Origin: Gigaspora rosea
Taxonomy: Eukaryota > Glomeromycota > Glomeromycetes > Diversisporales > Gigasporaceae
Length of the DNA: 64,000 bases
NCBI GenBank assembly: GCA_003550325.1
Contig: QKWP01000430.1
Span: 98,257-162,256 of the forward strand
Reading direction: 5' to 3'
Position numbers and translations under genes: made by a program. This document shows positions 11,277 through 22,462 of this stretch, piece by piece; position 1 is the first letter of the stretch, and every line of letters begins with the position of its first letter. Below the pieces are notes generated by a model. That model was given only the letters and a program-made list of their open reading frames with translations, ran no database searches and was not told where the DNA came from.

Positions 11277-12285
11277 TCATATCTTGGTATCTGGAATCCA
11301 TTCCTTCAGTATATCACTTTCCCGACAGCTAATTACTATCCTCTCTACCTGCTGGTTTTCTGTATTTACTTTTCTTGGAACTTCTGCCTCTACTGTCTCT
11401 ATGCTTGTTAAATCTATTTCACACAGGACCTTACTCTTTAATTTCTTAACTAAGCACTTGTTTAAAGCACGTTTTTCACTTCTAAACTTTTTATACATGA
11501 TGCACAAATTCCTATCCTTCTCTTGATTATCTTTGTACCCACTACATCGTTCTATTTCTTGTTTTGTGTTACTACTGCCTCACACTTCTGACAATGTTCT
11601 ATTATCATTGTTCACTTTGGGCCCTTTCTTCCTATTACTTTCCTATCTGAGCTCCTTGGGTTCTGTTTCCAAAGACGATCATTTTATGCTTTCGTGCATC
11701 CCTAAATATTTGTACTAGTTCTGGTTTTATTGCGTACACGTTTCCATTCATTTGCCTAAATTCGCTCTTGACTTTTCGTGTGTACCTGTCTTCAATTATC
11801 TTTTCTTCTAGAAACTTGTACCATTCTGGCTTTTTCCCAGAACCTTTTTTATTTCTTATATTTCTTATTTGCTCACATGTCAGCATTCTTTCGCCATCTT
11901 TATTAATTAGCTGTTCTACCAGGTACAGTTGTAGGTCCTGTCCGCTCTGAAATCCTTTTTCTGAATCCTTTCTCAATACTTTGCATATTTCTCTTCCTTT
12001 TTCTGCAATTTCTAAGCACTTTCCCATATGACCTTCTTTAAACCTGAAGCCTAGTACGTGTGCTTCTCATATTACACAAAGGGCCATATTATGTGTAATT
12101 TCTATTTCATCTAGCTGTTCTTTCTCTAATTCTAGTATCGACTTTGTGCACTTATTGTGAACTTGCACCTGTTTAATGCGGATCCATATTGAGTTGCCTG
12201 CCCCTTTAGTATCATTGAGTTTTAATGTTAGTCTCGTGATGTGATATGCCACATGACTATTCCATAGAAACTGCACCCCTACCAT
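11277..12285 (-). pseudogene. LINE linker region between reverse transcriptase and RNase H
   Basis: Three minus-strand open pieces in different frames (12067-12285, 11635-12027, 11277-11507) bridge the RT thumb and the RNase H domain. They are hydrophilic and Lys/Glu-rich (CEQIRNIRNKKGSGKKPEWYK is a typical stretch). I recognise no separate domain. Their position and continuous similarity in style to the flanking pieces mark them as the connecting part of the same ORF, now broken by stops. Confidence 0.6.
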
Positions 12286-13166
12286 ATTTTTTGACTCAGT
12301 ATACTATTCGGCGTATTCAAAGCTAGACCACTTTTTTGTTTTAAAATTTTCAAGAAAGGCCATTGCAATTTTTTGCATTCTTTTCTACTTAGAAATATTG
12401 TTTGTAGTCTATATTCTGCCCTTGGCAATAATACCTTGTTGTTTATATAGATCAATTGACTCAACGTAATTCTCTTTTTCTTGACTACCTGCACTAGTGC
12501 CTTTATTTATCCTTAAATTATTTTATTTACATGCCCTTTTCCTCTTTTTCCTATTAACCAAACTCCTAAGAATCTTACTGCTTGATCTGCATTTTTTGCC
12601 TGCACTATGCTTTTATTTTTCCCTACTTCAACATTTAATTCTGACCAACTGCTATTAATTACTAACAACTCTGATTTTTTTCTATTTATTTTTATATCGT
12701 TTATCTCATAAAATTCATTAGCTTTACTTATAATTGATGTTAAATCTTCTTTTGACTTTGCAATCCATGTGGTGTCATCTGTGTAAGTTAATGCTGCCTG
12801 TCTCCACGATATTTTATCTGTCTTTCCTAATACTATATCAATTAGCCATTGTATCGATACCTTATATCCCAGGTTTTTTTGGTCCTGTATCATCTTTAGC
12901 AACAGATCATAGAATATTCTCCACATGAGGAGGGACACCACTTCCCTCTGGTCGATGCCATCTTCCGCATTTACTTCTCTGCTATTACCAAATGCTGTGT
13001 TGACTTCAATTTTCTGGTTTTCGTACAAGTCCAACAAAAATTCTATAACCTTCGATGGTAGTTTAATTTTTTCCATTGCAAGTTTAAGCATTGTAAGGCT
13101 TATGGAGTCAAACGCCTTTTTCATATCTTGCAATAACACCCAGAGTTCCTTCGCTTTTTCTCTTGC
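12279..13166 (-). pseudogene. LINE reverse transcriptase fragment, decayed
   Basis: The frame reads from the truncation point (ELWVLLQDMKKAFDS, with the first catalytic Asp of RT motif A). It passes a motif B-like stretch (DGIDQREVVSLLMWRIFYD) and reaches YTDDTTW, the motif C catalytic pair, at about 12775-12786. A frame change near 12500 leads into a thumb-like stretch (VLLPRAEYRLQT, LSRKECKKLQ). The finger region before motif A is missing. Departures from consensus include Arg where the motif B Gly is normal (QRE for QGE). Stops and frameshifts separate the pieces, so it cannot encode active enzyme. Confidence 0.85.
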
Positions 13167-13198
13167 GTTATTTTATTTTTTTATTATTATTTTTTTTA
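13167..13198. repeat. Putative LINE target-site duplication (right copy)
   Basis: GTTATTTTATTTTTTTATT with an ATT repeat and T run, matched at 9598-9624 with one T and one ATT fewer. Slippage in a low-complexity target can explain the differences. Confidence 0.6.
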
Positions 13199-14650
13199 AT
13201 ATAACAGATAAGTACTTAAGTTCTTACGTTCTTTTCTTTAGAATGAACATAGTACGATTTGAAGAATAAGAACAGACAGGAGGCATCACAATAGTTTTTT
13301 TAATATAAGAGATAAGTCTAATATTCTTATGTTTTTTTCTTTAGAACGAACGTAGTACAATTTGAAGAATGAGAACGGCAGGACGTATCACAGTAGGAGT
13401 TTTTTTATTATTATAAATATAATGGTACAAATGTTCTTACGTTCTTTTCTTTAGAATGAACGTAGTACAATTATCAAGAATGAATGTATTACAGTAATTG
13501 GTTTTTTTAATATAAGTACTAGCGTTCTTACGTTCTTATCTTTATAATGAACATAGTACGATTGTTGAATAAAAATAATAAGAACGGAAGTATACAGTAG
13601 TTAGATTTTTTTTAATAAATATAATAGTACTAATATTCTTTTCTTTAAAATGAACAAAATGTAGTACGTTGCTGAAATAAAATGGACGTATATGTAGTTT
13701 GTTAGTTAGTTAGTTTTTTTTTAGTATAAGTACTACCGTTCTTATGTTCTTTTCTTTAGAACGAACATAGACGATTTGAGAAATAAGAACGAATGAGACA
13801 TATCAAAGTAGTTTTTTTTATTATAAATATAATGGTACTAAACGTTCTTACGTTCTTTTTTTTAGAATGAACGTAGTATGATTATCAAGAATAGATATAT
13901 CACAGTAATTAGTTTTTTTTTAATATAAGTACTAATGTTCTTATGTTCTTTTCTTTAGAACTGACATAGTATGACTGTTGGATAAGAAGAATAAGAACAG
14001 ACATATACAGTAGTTAGATTAGTTGGATTTTTTTTTAATAAATATAATGGTACTTTTCTTTAGAACAAACAAAATGTAGTACAATTGCTAGAATAAAATG
14101 GACATATAATGGTAGTTGGTTTTTTTTTTAATTTAAGTACTAACGTTCTTATGTTCTTTTCTTTAGAACGAACATACAGTAGTACGATTTGAAAAATAAG
14201 AACGGATGGGACATATCATGGTAGGTTTTTTTATATATATATAAATATAACGGTACTAATGTTCTTTTCTTTAGAACAAACATAGTATGATTGTTGGAAT
14301 AAGAAGAATAAGAACGGATATATTATGGTAGGTTTTTTTTTATATATAAGTACTAACATTCTTTTCTTTAGAACGAACGTAGTATGACTGTTGGAATAGA
14401 ATGGACTTATCACAGTAGTTTTTTTTTTATAGTACTAACGTTCTTTTCTTTAGAATATAGTACAATTGTAGCTAGAACAGGCATAGCACGAAAGTTAGTA
14501 TAGTATATGCTATTTTATTTTTATTTTCATTTTTTTTACAGTACTAACGTTACTTCTTTTTTTTAGAATAACATAGTATGATTGTTAGTTAGTATGGCCA
14601 TAGCAGTAGAATAGCATGATAGTTGGGTGGGTTGTAGTACAATATTTGGA
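13199..14650. repeat. Minisatellite array, about 14 units of ~105 bp
   Basis: Each unit has a T tract, AATATAAGTACTAACGTTCT, TACGTTCTTTTCTTTAGAAC, GAACGTAGTACGATT, GAATAAGAACGGA and a 'atcacagtagtt' tail. The core ACGTTCTTTTCTTTAGAACG followed by AACGT is an imperfect inverted repeat that could form a hairpin. Unit lengths vary from about 80 to 120 bp by loss of the middle part. TTCTTTAGAA-like landmarks recur near 13230, 13350, 13450, 13640, 13755, 13860, 13960, 14055, 14160, 14270, 14365, 14445 and 14567. The open frames inside it are repeat artefacts. Confidence 0.85.
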
Positions 14651-14771
14651 ATGTCAGTTGTCAGTTTATATTGTAAATGTATTTTTTAAAATAATAAATT
14701 TTGAATTTTTTTTTTCAAATAAATATTTTATTTTTTTTAAAAAAAATAATAAATTTCGAATATATACGATG

Positions 14772-14855
14772 ACCAATCAAAATCGATCGCGTGATTCACA
14801 TGATGACTGATTTGTATTGGTCGTCACATGGATCACGTGATCGATTTTGATTGGT
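14772..14855. repeat. Strong hairpin, 36-bp arms
   Basis: The arms begin ACCAATCAAAATCGATC on both strands and run to TGA(T/C)GAC, with about 31 of 36 positions paired and a 12-nt loop (about 14808-14819). It contains CACGTGATC/GATCGCGTGA motifs. No target duplication is apparent. It could be a very small MITE or a remnant of one. Confidence 0.7.
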
Positions 14856-15019
14856 TGATCACAGGTCGCCATAGCGACATGTCTCCATAAAATCAAACCC
14901 TTAAAAAAATATAATTTTTAGATTAAGAAAAAGTTTATTATAGCATTTATTTAATTATTTGATATAGAAAATAAAAAATTCATAAATAGCACCTTTTTTT
15001 ATTCTTTATTAGAAATAAT

Positions 15020-15217
15020 CTAAAAAGTGTACTCATGCATTTTGTGCCCCTAGTGCTCTCTAATATACTAGTAATAATTTTGTCTAAAGTTGGGGTTAGT
15101 ATTAAGATTAATACAAATTGTGAGAGGATTATTTTTTGTTAGAAGTGCAGTAGGTATTATCTTAGTAAAATTTTGAGATATAAAATAGGGTCACAAAATG
15201 CACAGTGCACTTTTTAG
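15020..15217. mobile_element. MITE with CTAAAAAGTG ends and shared core
   Basis: The left CTAAAAAGTGTACTCATGCA and the right end (inverse CTAAAAAGTGCACTGTGCAT) are complementary for about 28 bp, to ATTTTGTG. The core carries GGGGTTAGTATTAAG, GTGAGAGGATTATTTTTTGT, TAGAAGTGCAG and AGTAAAATTTTGAGATATA, almost the same as in 52154-52382, although the ends differ. A possible 7-bp TTTATTA repeat flanks slightly larger limits but is not certain. Confidence 0.65.
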
Positions 15218-15229
15218 TAAAGTTCTATT

Positions 15230-15999
15230 TATTATATGAATGATTTATATAGTAAATATATATAAATTTTTGAATTAAATTTCTTAAAAACTACTGTATA
15301 AAATTTTTTAAAATTTTTTTTATTTAAAAGATATGGATATAATTTAATAGAATTTATTATTTTGTAATTTTGAAAACTTAGCTCAGTATATAGATTTTAA
15401 ATTAAATAATACTATTTTTAATGTGTCTAATTTCTCTATAACCTGTAATTCAAATTTAATAAAATTTAATAGTATATTTATTATATGCACACCAAGGCAC
15501 TAGCATAATACAAGCACTTCATGCTATATATTTGGTCTAATAATAGCTAATATATGATTTTTTTAAAAAATTTTTTATTTGATTTTTGAATTCAAAAAGT
15601 TTTATATTATTAATTATAAAAATATAACTATAATATAATAATAAAAATCTAGGTGAGTTTTAACTGCTCTTGTAGGTTTAAATTGCAGATACTGTAAATT
15701 AGTCTAAGTCTTATACTTGTTTAATAATTTGTACATATAGTAATTTTGTAATAATATAAAATTTACCCAAAGCTGCTCATGGAGGCACTTTTACAAATTA
15801 ATAATGATTGAGACAAAACCTCACCTTAACACAAAAAAAAATATATATATATAATAAAACTAATATAAATAATTAATTTAAAAGATATTGAGTATTGGCA
15901 TCACAACTCTCCCTGATGATCACCTGTACCGGATTTTTCACACAAATGAAATATCAAAATACTGGAATTAAATAAAGAAGCACCGCAAAAAAATGGTTT
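15230..15999. other. AT-rich noncoding DNA
   Basis: No gene or bounded repeat is visible; only A/T-rich sequence with a short AT microsatellite near 15840. Confidence 0.5.
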
Positions 16000-16975
16000 T
16001 TATAAAGGTCAACTATCTGTCTGGGGACTCCTTTATATATTCGGCATGCAAACCAAAAGCAATAGTAGAAAAACAAGTGATAACAAGCAGGCGGCGCTTT
16101 AGTAAACACAAAATTTTGGAGAAATTTTTCGCCGACGAAGTTTTTTTGTAGCAGCTTAATGGAGACAGTATTTTGGTTTTCATATACACTCCTTGGAAAA
16201 TCTAAAGGACTTGAAACGAACACCCACTATCAAATTCTCATGTCACTGTCCCTTTGGCTTTTTTGAAATTTCGACAAAGTGGGCTTTTCGGCTTACCCTT
16301 TCAAAAGATCGACAATGTTTACCTCCTCCAATTTGGAAATGCGGCTGCCATTTTGGAATAAAGTCACGAGTGGATTTCAGTTTTCCAAAATAAATAATAA
16401 GCGACATGTGTTTGAGGAAACCTTGTATCGAAATTTCGTTCTAGAATTCTTATAGTCGTAGTTTTTTTTTACACACCTATCTCTATAGTTTTTTTAGGTT
16501 AGAGGCCATTTTTTCTAGAAATAGTTTTTCGCCTACATATGATAAATTGAGCTTAGTTAGAGTAGAGACTACTTTTCTTAGTATCATATAATTTTTAAAA
16601 TAGTCTACTTGGTGCTGGGCTTAATTGACCTGAGGCCTTGCTTTTTCTTTTTCTTTTTTCTATCATTTGTTTTTCTGTTTTCTTTGTTTTTTCTTTTTTC
16701 TTTTTACCCCCTTTTATACATATTTTGCCCTTTAGTAGTTTAGGTTTTTCCTCCCACCTCCAAGGATATTTCCTTAGGGAAATGCCCTTGTATAGTGGAG
16801 CAAGGCTGATGGACTAGTCAGTGTCTTCCGAGATGCCGTGCGGCGATTCGCATTTGGTTTAGTTTAGCTAAATCGGATGATGCCAGTGCTGTATTATTCT
16901 TTGTCTAATGAGTTTGTACTATTTTTTTTAGTAGTATAATAAAATCAAAGAGGTCGTATTTGGCGAGTCTCGCAT
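16000..16975. other. Higher-GC block of unknown origin, retroelement 3' region possible
   Basis: This stretch is clearly less AT-rich than its surroundings and has non-repetitive sequence plus a pyrimidine tract (16640-16710). It ends in a tail-like 'tagtagtataataaaatcaaag'. The two short open frames (15954-16223 minus, 16193-16393 plus) overlap on opposite strands and neither resembles a family I know. Composition and the AATAAA-containing end are compatible with a 5'-truncated retroelement, but no coding domain supports that. Confidence 0.3.
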
Positions 16976-17030
16976 AAGAGGAAAAAAAAATTTAAAAGAT
17001 TTTTTATTAAAATATAAAAAATTATATATA

Positions 17031-17348
17031 CCGTATATTCCCGAAAATAAGCTACTCTGAAAATAAGCTACCCCCTGATTTTTTTCAAAATTCTTAAAAA
17101 ACATGTTAGCAGTTGCTATATATAAACCTTTTTTTTTTTACTAAGTAAACTTCAAAAAGTTTGATTAAGTAAAGTTGTTCAGCACATCAAAATACACTTA
17201 CAATAAAAATTTGGTGTCATTTGGACAACTTTTATTAGTATATTTTTCAATTTTTTCAAAAATATCTATATGCTGAAAATAAGCTACCCCACATTTTTTC
17301 GTGCAATTTTTGGCCCAAAAAAGGTAGCTTATTTTTGGGAATATACGG
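17031..17348. mobile_element. TA-flanked MITE, 318 bp
   Basis: The left end CCGTATATTCCCGAAAATAA is matched by the inverse right end CCGTATATTCCCAAAAATAA, both continuing GCTAC. TA lies on each side (17029-17030, 17349-17350), fitting Tc1/mariner-type insertion. Internal landmarks GCAGTTGCTATATATAAA and AAGTTGTTCAG recur in decayed relatives at about 41.9-42.15 kb and 55.33-55.61 kb. Noncoding. Confidence 0.85.
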
Positions 17349-17399
17349 TACTATTAATAATTTATTAATTTGCAATTACAGTAAAAAATTGATTTAAAT

Positions 17400-18250
17400 T
17401 TGGTATACAAACCTTTTTGCACTGCACTATATTTAAAAAAATTCTAATAGGATAATTTTTATAAATTTTATATTTAAAATGTACTAATAAAGAATGCAAA
17501 TATATATGTACCCAAAGGTACATATACCTATATCATGTAATTTATAAATCTCTACCAAGATTCAAGATCAGGTATAATATTACACAATCAGAAAAATTCA
17601 AAATAAACGTTCATTTTGACAAAAATCACTCATTTTGCAAGAAATTTTATACTAAAACGCATTAATAAAAAGATTTTCTTGAGCAATTTTACTATATAAC
17701 AGCCTAAATCCAAACTCTAACATAATTCTCACTCTAACTCTAACCCAACATAAACAATATCAGCATTACTATTTTGTATATAATACTGTATAATCAAAAT
17801 AATAAGTACAAAAATTTAATGTACTCTATGGGTATATTTATATTAATTTAATTTTTTTTTAGAAAATAAAAATATTTTTTTAGAAAATAAAATTGATTTT
17901 ATTGGTCTTTTTTTTTTTTTAAATTTTTTTTTTTTTTTTTTTTTTTAAAGATTTATTTTTTTTTTTTTTTTTAGAATTTATTTTTTGTTTTTTTTTTAGA
18001 GAATATAATTTTGTTTTTTTTTTTTTAGAGAATATAATTCTGTTTTTTTTAAAGAATATAACTTTTTATTCCTTTTTTTTAAAGAATATTAAATTTTAAA
18101 AAAAAGATAAAATTGGATAAAAGTTCTATTTGATATTTAAAATATAGCTTATATATACCAATATAAAAGTGCTAACAAAAAAAATTTATTATGTACTCAA
18201 ATATAAACTCATATTGATTATTTGGTGTCCTGGCTGTTCTGTATTAGAGG
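17400..18250. repeat. Dispersed repeat R1, inverted copy with an insertion
   Basis: Read on the minus strand, 18250 to 17400 follows the R1 order: TTTGAGTACATAATAAATTT, GTTAGCACTTTTATATTGG, A-rich tracts (T-rich here, 17880-18060), then 'gtacattttaaatataaaat' and 'aattatcctattagaa'. A further element interrupts it at about 17494-17843. That element has imperfect inverted ends around ATATATGTACCC and GGGTATATTTATATT, with a core of GCAAGAAATTTTATACTAAA and CTCTAACTCTAACCC. The boundaries of the inner element are approximate. Confidence 0.55.
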
Positions 18251-18490
18251 TCATTTAAAGTAGAGTAAAATCATGTACCATTTGACCAATCAAATTATAG
18301 AAATACAATGATCTTTAGTGAAACAGAAAGCAAAAAAATCTAAAAAATACAAAAATTAGTAGTCTATACCTACTTTAGTTGATCAATTAAAAATATCAGA
18401 AAGACAATTTTGCATATAAGAGAATTGAAATAATTTGCTAAAATTAATATAACTAATATTAAAACTTTTTTATTTTAATATTAAAAAATA

Positions 18491-18695
18491 GGTTTTATAA
18501 TTTAGTGCACTCTGCACTGAGTGCACTTTATAGTAACAAATACAAACAATGATTAGAGTTAGAGTTAGGGTTAGAATTAGAGTTAGAGTTAAAATTTTAA
18601 AATATTAATAAAATCATGAGAGGCGCATTTTTTGTTAGTAACACAACATGGGTTACTCTAGTAAAATTTTGAGATACATCTAAATATTAAAACCC
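18491..18695. mobile_element. MITE with TTAGGG-rich core
   Basis: The ends GGTTTTATAATTTAG and, inverted, GGGTTTTAATATTTAG are similar, and GTGCACTCTGCACTGAGTGC sits inside the left end. The core has 'gagttagagttagggttag' followed by GCGCATTTTTTGTTAG and AGTAAAATTTTGAGATACAT. These are the same motifs, in the same order, as in the elements at 15020 and 52154. Target duplication is ambiguous (TAAAAAAT on both sides with a one-base shift). Confidence 0.6.
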
Positions 18696-18838
18696 ATAAA
18701 AAATTTATTATTTTTTGTATTGAACTTTATATATGATTTAAAATTATTTTTATATAAAATTAGTAATATAATATCTTGTTTTAAAGTAATATTAAATAGA
18801 TTATACATTGTATCAAAAAGTTTAAATTTTAGAGAAGT

Positions 18839-19205
18839 GGTGATAATTTGGTAAATTAATAGTATCTTGTGTGATTCAGTAGTCAGAATCGAATAATTTA
18901 TATTCTATTTGATTCATCTCAATAAGATGAATTAAATAAAATAAAGTTTATCCAATTCTGGTTACTGGATCACAAAATATTATCAATTATATATTGACAA
19001 AAATGATTCTTAAGAGTATTTTGACAAAGTGAAATAAAGCAAATAATCAAAATATTTGTGACCTAGTGATTAGAACCAGGTGAGCTTCATACTATTCGAT
19101 TTGTTTCATCGAGACAAATTGAATAGTATAAAAATTATTTAATTCTGATTATTAGATTATAAGATATCAAAATTCACCAAATTACTATATTCGCCAAATT
19201 ATCCC
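18839..19205. mobile_element. Probable MITE with GATAATTTGG ends
   Basis: The left GGTGATAATTTGGTAAATTA and the right end (inverse GGGATAATTTGGCGAATATA) are imperfect inverted repeats. The internal copies 'cagtagtcagaatcgaat' and its inverse 'aattctgattattagatta' extend the pairing. The middle has two palindromes, GATTCATCTC..GATGAATT and ATTCGATTTG..CAAATTGAAT. No clear target duplication was found. Confidence 0.5.
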
Positions 19206-19218
19206 TATTTATTTTATA

Positions 19219-19766
19219 CAGTGCAGGAACCCTTAAATCAACTAGTCCTATATATGCGGCCAAATTTCAGGTAGGGTCGGAAGTTGGTCGGAGTGGGTCG
19301 GAAGTTGGGTCGGAATGGGTTGGAGCCAAAAAAATAGCAGAAAATATTGCAAATAAAAAATTTTTGTTTGTTAAATTTGGGTCAGAAGTTGGGGTCGAAG
19401 CCTTTACAAATAAAAAAAAAACTCTGCTAAAATTTTTTGAAAATTTGAAATTTTTTTAAAATTTTAACCTTTTTTAAAATTTTGAATTTTTGTAAACCTT
19501 TTTTTGTAATTTTGGCTGGCACTATGGTAATGCTGGGCAAAATTATAGTTGCTAAATTTTACGCTTATTAATAAAATTAGGTAACTTTAAACCTTTATAA
19601 CTATAGTTAAACTTAATAAATTAAAAAACAAATACTATAGCTTTATTTTTAAAGTCTTTCTCTACATTTCTATAGAAAGAAAAATTGTTCTAGCTATACT
19701 AGTTATTTTTTTATAACGGTTTAAAAATTATCAATTTCACTTGTTGATTTAAGGGTTCCCACACTG
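19219..19766. mobile_element. TA-flanked MITE, 548 bp
   Basis: The left end CAGTGCAGGAACCCTTAAAT pairs with the inverse right end CAGTGTGGGAACCCTTAAAT, both continuing CAAC. TA lies at 19217-19218 and 19767-19768. The interior holds short GGGTCGGAAGTTGG repeats (19272-19330 and about 19380). A decayed relative of the left end occurs at 51160 (CAGTGCACGAATCCTTTAAT). Confidence 0.8.
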
Positions 19767-19782
19767 TATAACTATCTAAAAC

Positions 19783-20464
19783 GATTCTGGTATGATTTCC
19801 CAAAAGTTAGTTACCCTCCAGCTTATTTTATCAACCCCATATCCCCGACAGAGTGTTTCACCTACAGCTCTTTTTGTTGACGGAATTTTTCCTTGACATA
19901 CCATGTTTTCGACATCCTTTTTTCTAAAAATCTCATATTTTCGACAAGACATTTATCTGGCATGACATATTTCTAATTTGACTTTTCTGCGACACTAAGT
20001 TTTATTGAATGCACTTTTTCTGACAAGAACGACAAATCTAGTGATCATCACATCACGTGAAATTATGCAGCTACGTCATTTGTTTACTAGCACTATCAAC
20101 CCTAACCCCAATCTAACCCTAACCCTAACCCTAATTTAAGCTGAGTGCTTAATCATGTGATGTGATGAACATGAATATATTACTCTACCTATGTAAACAA
20201 AATTCTAATCGGGGAAAGATCTTGTAAGAAAAATGATGTTGGAAACATGTTATGTCATAAAAATGTTCTTTCTGAAATACGTCATGTCAGTAAAATGTCT
20301 TTTTGAAAATATGTCCTGTCAAGGAAAGGAGAGGTCGAAAACATGGTATATCGAGGAAAGATTCTGTTAACAAAAAATGCTATAGGTGAAACATTCTGTC
20401 GGGGATATGGGGTCAGTATAATGAGCTGGCGAGTAACTAGCTTTCGGAGAATCAAGATACAATG
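19783..20464. mobile_element. Long-arm inverted-repeat element with telomere-like centre
   Basis: The arms of about 300 bp are inverted copies. Examples are CCCCATATCCCCGACAGAGT on the left and its inverse 'ctgtcggggatatgggg' on the right, TACCATGTTTTCGAC and its inverse, and TCATCACATCACGTGA paired with CATGTGATGTGATGAA. The centre has CCTAACCCTAACCCTAA at about 20117-20135. TCTAAAAC flanks it at 19775-19782 and 20465-20472, an 8-bp duplication compatible with hAT or Mutator-type insertion. Noncoding. Confidence 0.75.
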
Positions 20465-20472
20465 TCTAAAAC

Positions 20473-21025
20473 TACTAACTTAAATCTATGATGACCCTAA
20501 ATCTAAAGTTAATTTGCAAAATATATTATAAGAATCCACTGTGTAAGTAAATTTGATTAGTTGATTATTTGTTGATCATAGCTCTAGTTTCCATATTTAC
20601 ATAATTGGTCAAACCTCACTTTTGAAGGAGATTTTCTATTTTGAGAAAATGGTAAAACTAAGTGCATTGGAACTAGAAATAGGCAAAATATAAAATTTTC
20701 ATTTTAGCATGCATATGCACATGCATTTTTTGCATAACCTAAAGTAGTATAGTATGAGGTATAATATACGTTGCGTAGTATATCACAAATTAAAAATGCG
20801 TATAACGTATATATACATATGCTAGAATATGCTTCTAACATACTTACTTGTCAGATATACTAACTTGTATGAGTATATATTTATTTGTTAGAAGTGCAGA
20901 TATTTATAAAAAAAATGTTTACAATACGTAAATATTTATTGATAAATTGTTTTCGCGAATAACAATTTAATGCAAATACAATATTAATATGTGAAAATTA
21001 TTTATTGTGATTATTTCATAGACTA
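20473..21025. other. AT-rich noncoding with a hAT-like end fragment
   Basis: At about 20668-20730 the sequence 'ggcaaaatataaaattttca', with GCATGCATATGCACATGCAT, matches one arm of the palindromic element at 25751-26327. Nothing else can be assigned. Confidence 0.4.
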
Positions 21026-21294
21026 TTATTCTTGTTCAAGTCCATGTTCACGCTTTTTGATTGTATTGGCAATTTGTAATTCTCTTAGTTTCTCCTTTCT
21101 TTCTTCAATTAAAAGCATACGCTCTTCATATTCTAATCTTTCCACTGGTGTTATTAATGATTCATTAGTACTTTTTGTATTTGAAACAAAATCATTTTTA
21201 TTTAAACTATTTTTGGTTGATTTTTGAGGTTTCTTATTTTTGGAAGTTTGTATAGAGCATTTTTTTTGTTGAAGTACTATCTTTCGATTGCCTG
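21026..21294 (-). pseudogene. C-terminal exon of a decayed gene, charged helical protein
   Basis: The minus strand is open from a splice-acceptor-like TAATAATAG (intron end near 21295) to a TAA at 21026-21028. It encodes about 88 residues: Lys/Asn/Ser-rich at first, then a strongly charged helix (ERLEYEERMLLIEERKEK, LRELQIANTIKKREH) that would form a coiled coil. Before it, a GTAAGT donor at about 21360-21365 closes a stretch (21366-21500) where LSGHDKSGIK and WICDILRE can be read only in different frames with stops. The gene therefore appears broken upstream of this exon. The family is not recognised. Confidence 0.5.
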
Positions 21295-21894
21295 CTATTA
21301 TTAAATAAATATATATTATAAGTTGAATAAAATTTGGTATTAAATTAATTAAAAATTTTACTTACTGCTTCGTCTGATAGCTAAAATTTTTCACTTAATA
21401 CCACTTTTATCATGTCCACTAAGATCAATATTATAGTTTTTTTAATATCTATTCTCTTAAAATATCACATATCCAACTAACTTCTGTTCCCTGAACTTAA
21501 AAAAAAATAAATACAATATAGCTGCTACGATTAAAACAAAAATGTTTATTATTTATCATTCACCAGAATTTGCTTTCAAAAACCTGTATAATTATTAATC
21601 AGGTTTTTTGCAAACTAAACCTGATAAGTAAAAATTAATAAACTTGAAAACCAAGCCTCATCTTTTTTGGTACAAAAAAGTAACCTTAAAATGGCTGTCA
21701 TTAATTTCAATTGTTTTCCTTCGCTGCCTCTGCACAATTTGTGCTATTAGGTGCCGTTATACAAATCATTATTAGAAACTTTTGAGATATTTGGATAAGC
21801 GATGCAATGATATAAGGTTTTTGATAAAATTGAGGCCAATCTATTTAAAAGAATATATAGATTTTTACTTTTTAGATAACTAATTTATATTTAA

Positions 21895-22255
21895 TTAGCA
21901 ATTCACATAAGAACAGGACAATCTATAAAATTTTATATAATAAAAATAAGCAAATTTACTATAACATTTCGAATGTTGAAATCTAGTTTACCTACAATAT
22001 AAAGTATTAATAGTTTAAATGTAATATAAAATTAAATTATATAGGCATAAAAATATGGTATTTATCTTTCTTTTTATTAAAAGTCCGGTAGAATTTTTTA
22101 AAAATAAAAGGTACTTTACTAAAAGCTGAAATTTTGAATTTTTAAAAAACCCGTCTTTTTACTATATAATTTTGGGAAATTGTATTCCATATTACTATTA
22201 AAACTATATAAATACTTATCCCCAACTTTTGTCCTGTTCTTATGTGAATTGCTAA
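21895..22255. mobile_element. MITE with perfect 27-bp inverted ends and TTAA flanks
   Basis: The left end TTAGCAATTCACATAAGAAC followed by AGGACAA is an exact inverse of the right end. TTAA lies at 21891-21894 and 22256-22259, as for piggyBac-like insertion, although the ends do not start with CCC. The perfect ends suggest a recent insertion. The interior has no gene. It lies between decayed exons of the unrecognised gene. Confidence 0.85.
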
Positions 22256-22462
22256 TTAATATATATTTAAAATTATTTACCAATAACATTTTCATATGTC
22301 ATTAATGTATTAAAAATAGAATTCAATTTTTTTGCTGTTGTATTTTAATTTCAGGAGCAAATCTTTTTTTATGTAAATTTCTATAAGTAATATAAATAAT
22401 TTTTAATAAATTACTATAGTATATATTTTATTGATTAAAAAAGTTATTGTTATATTACTTAC

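Larger units (their letters stand above)
9625..13166 (-). mobile_element. 5'-truncated LINE (non-LTR retrotransposon)
   Basis: A 3.5-kb minus-strand element with a decayed reverse transcriptase, RNase H and Cys/His-containing tail. It is bounded by similar direct repeats at 9598-9624 and 13167-13198 (GTTATTTTATTTTTT, ATTATT, then a T run), which differ by small indels. The coding similarity starts abruptly inside the reverse transcriptase at the right-hand repeat, which is the classic result of 5' truncation during target-primed reverse transcription. GC content is visibly higher than in the flanks. The target repeats are low-complexity, so their use as a target duplication is likely but not certain. 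Confidence 0.85.

Noticed and set aside
9811..13269. Plus-strand open frames within the LINE
   Set aside because: Antisense to the recognisable RT and RNase H reading; they show no family motif of their own.
20099..20135. Telomere or chromosome end
   Set aside because: Only about three perfect TAACCC units, located at the centre of an inverted-repeat element with DNA continuing on both sides.
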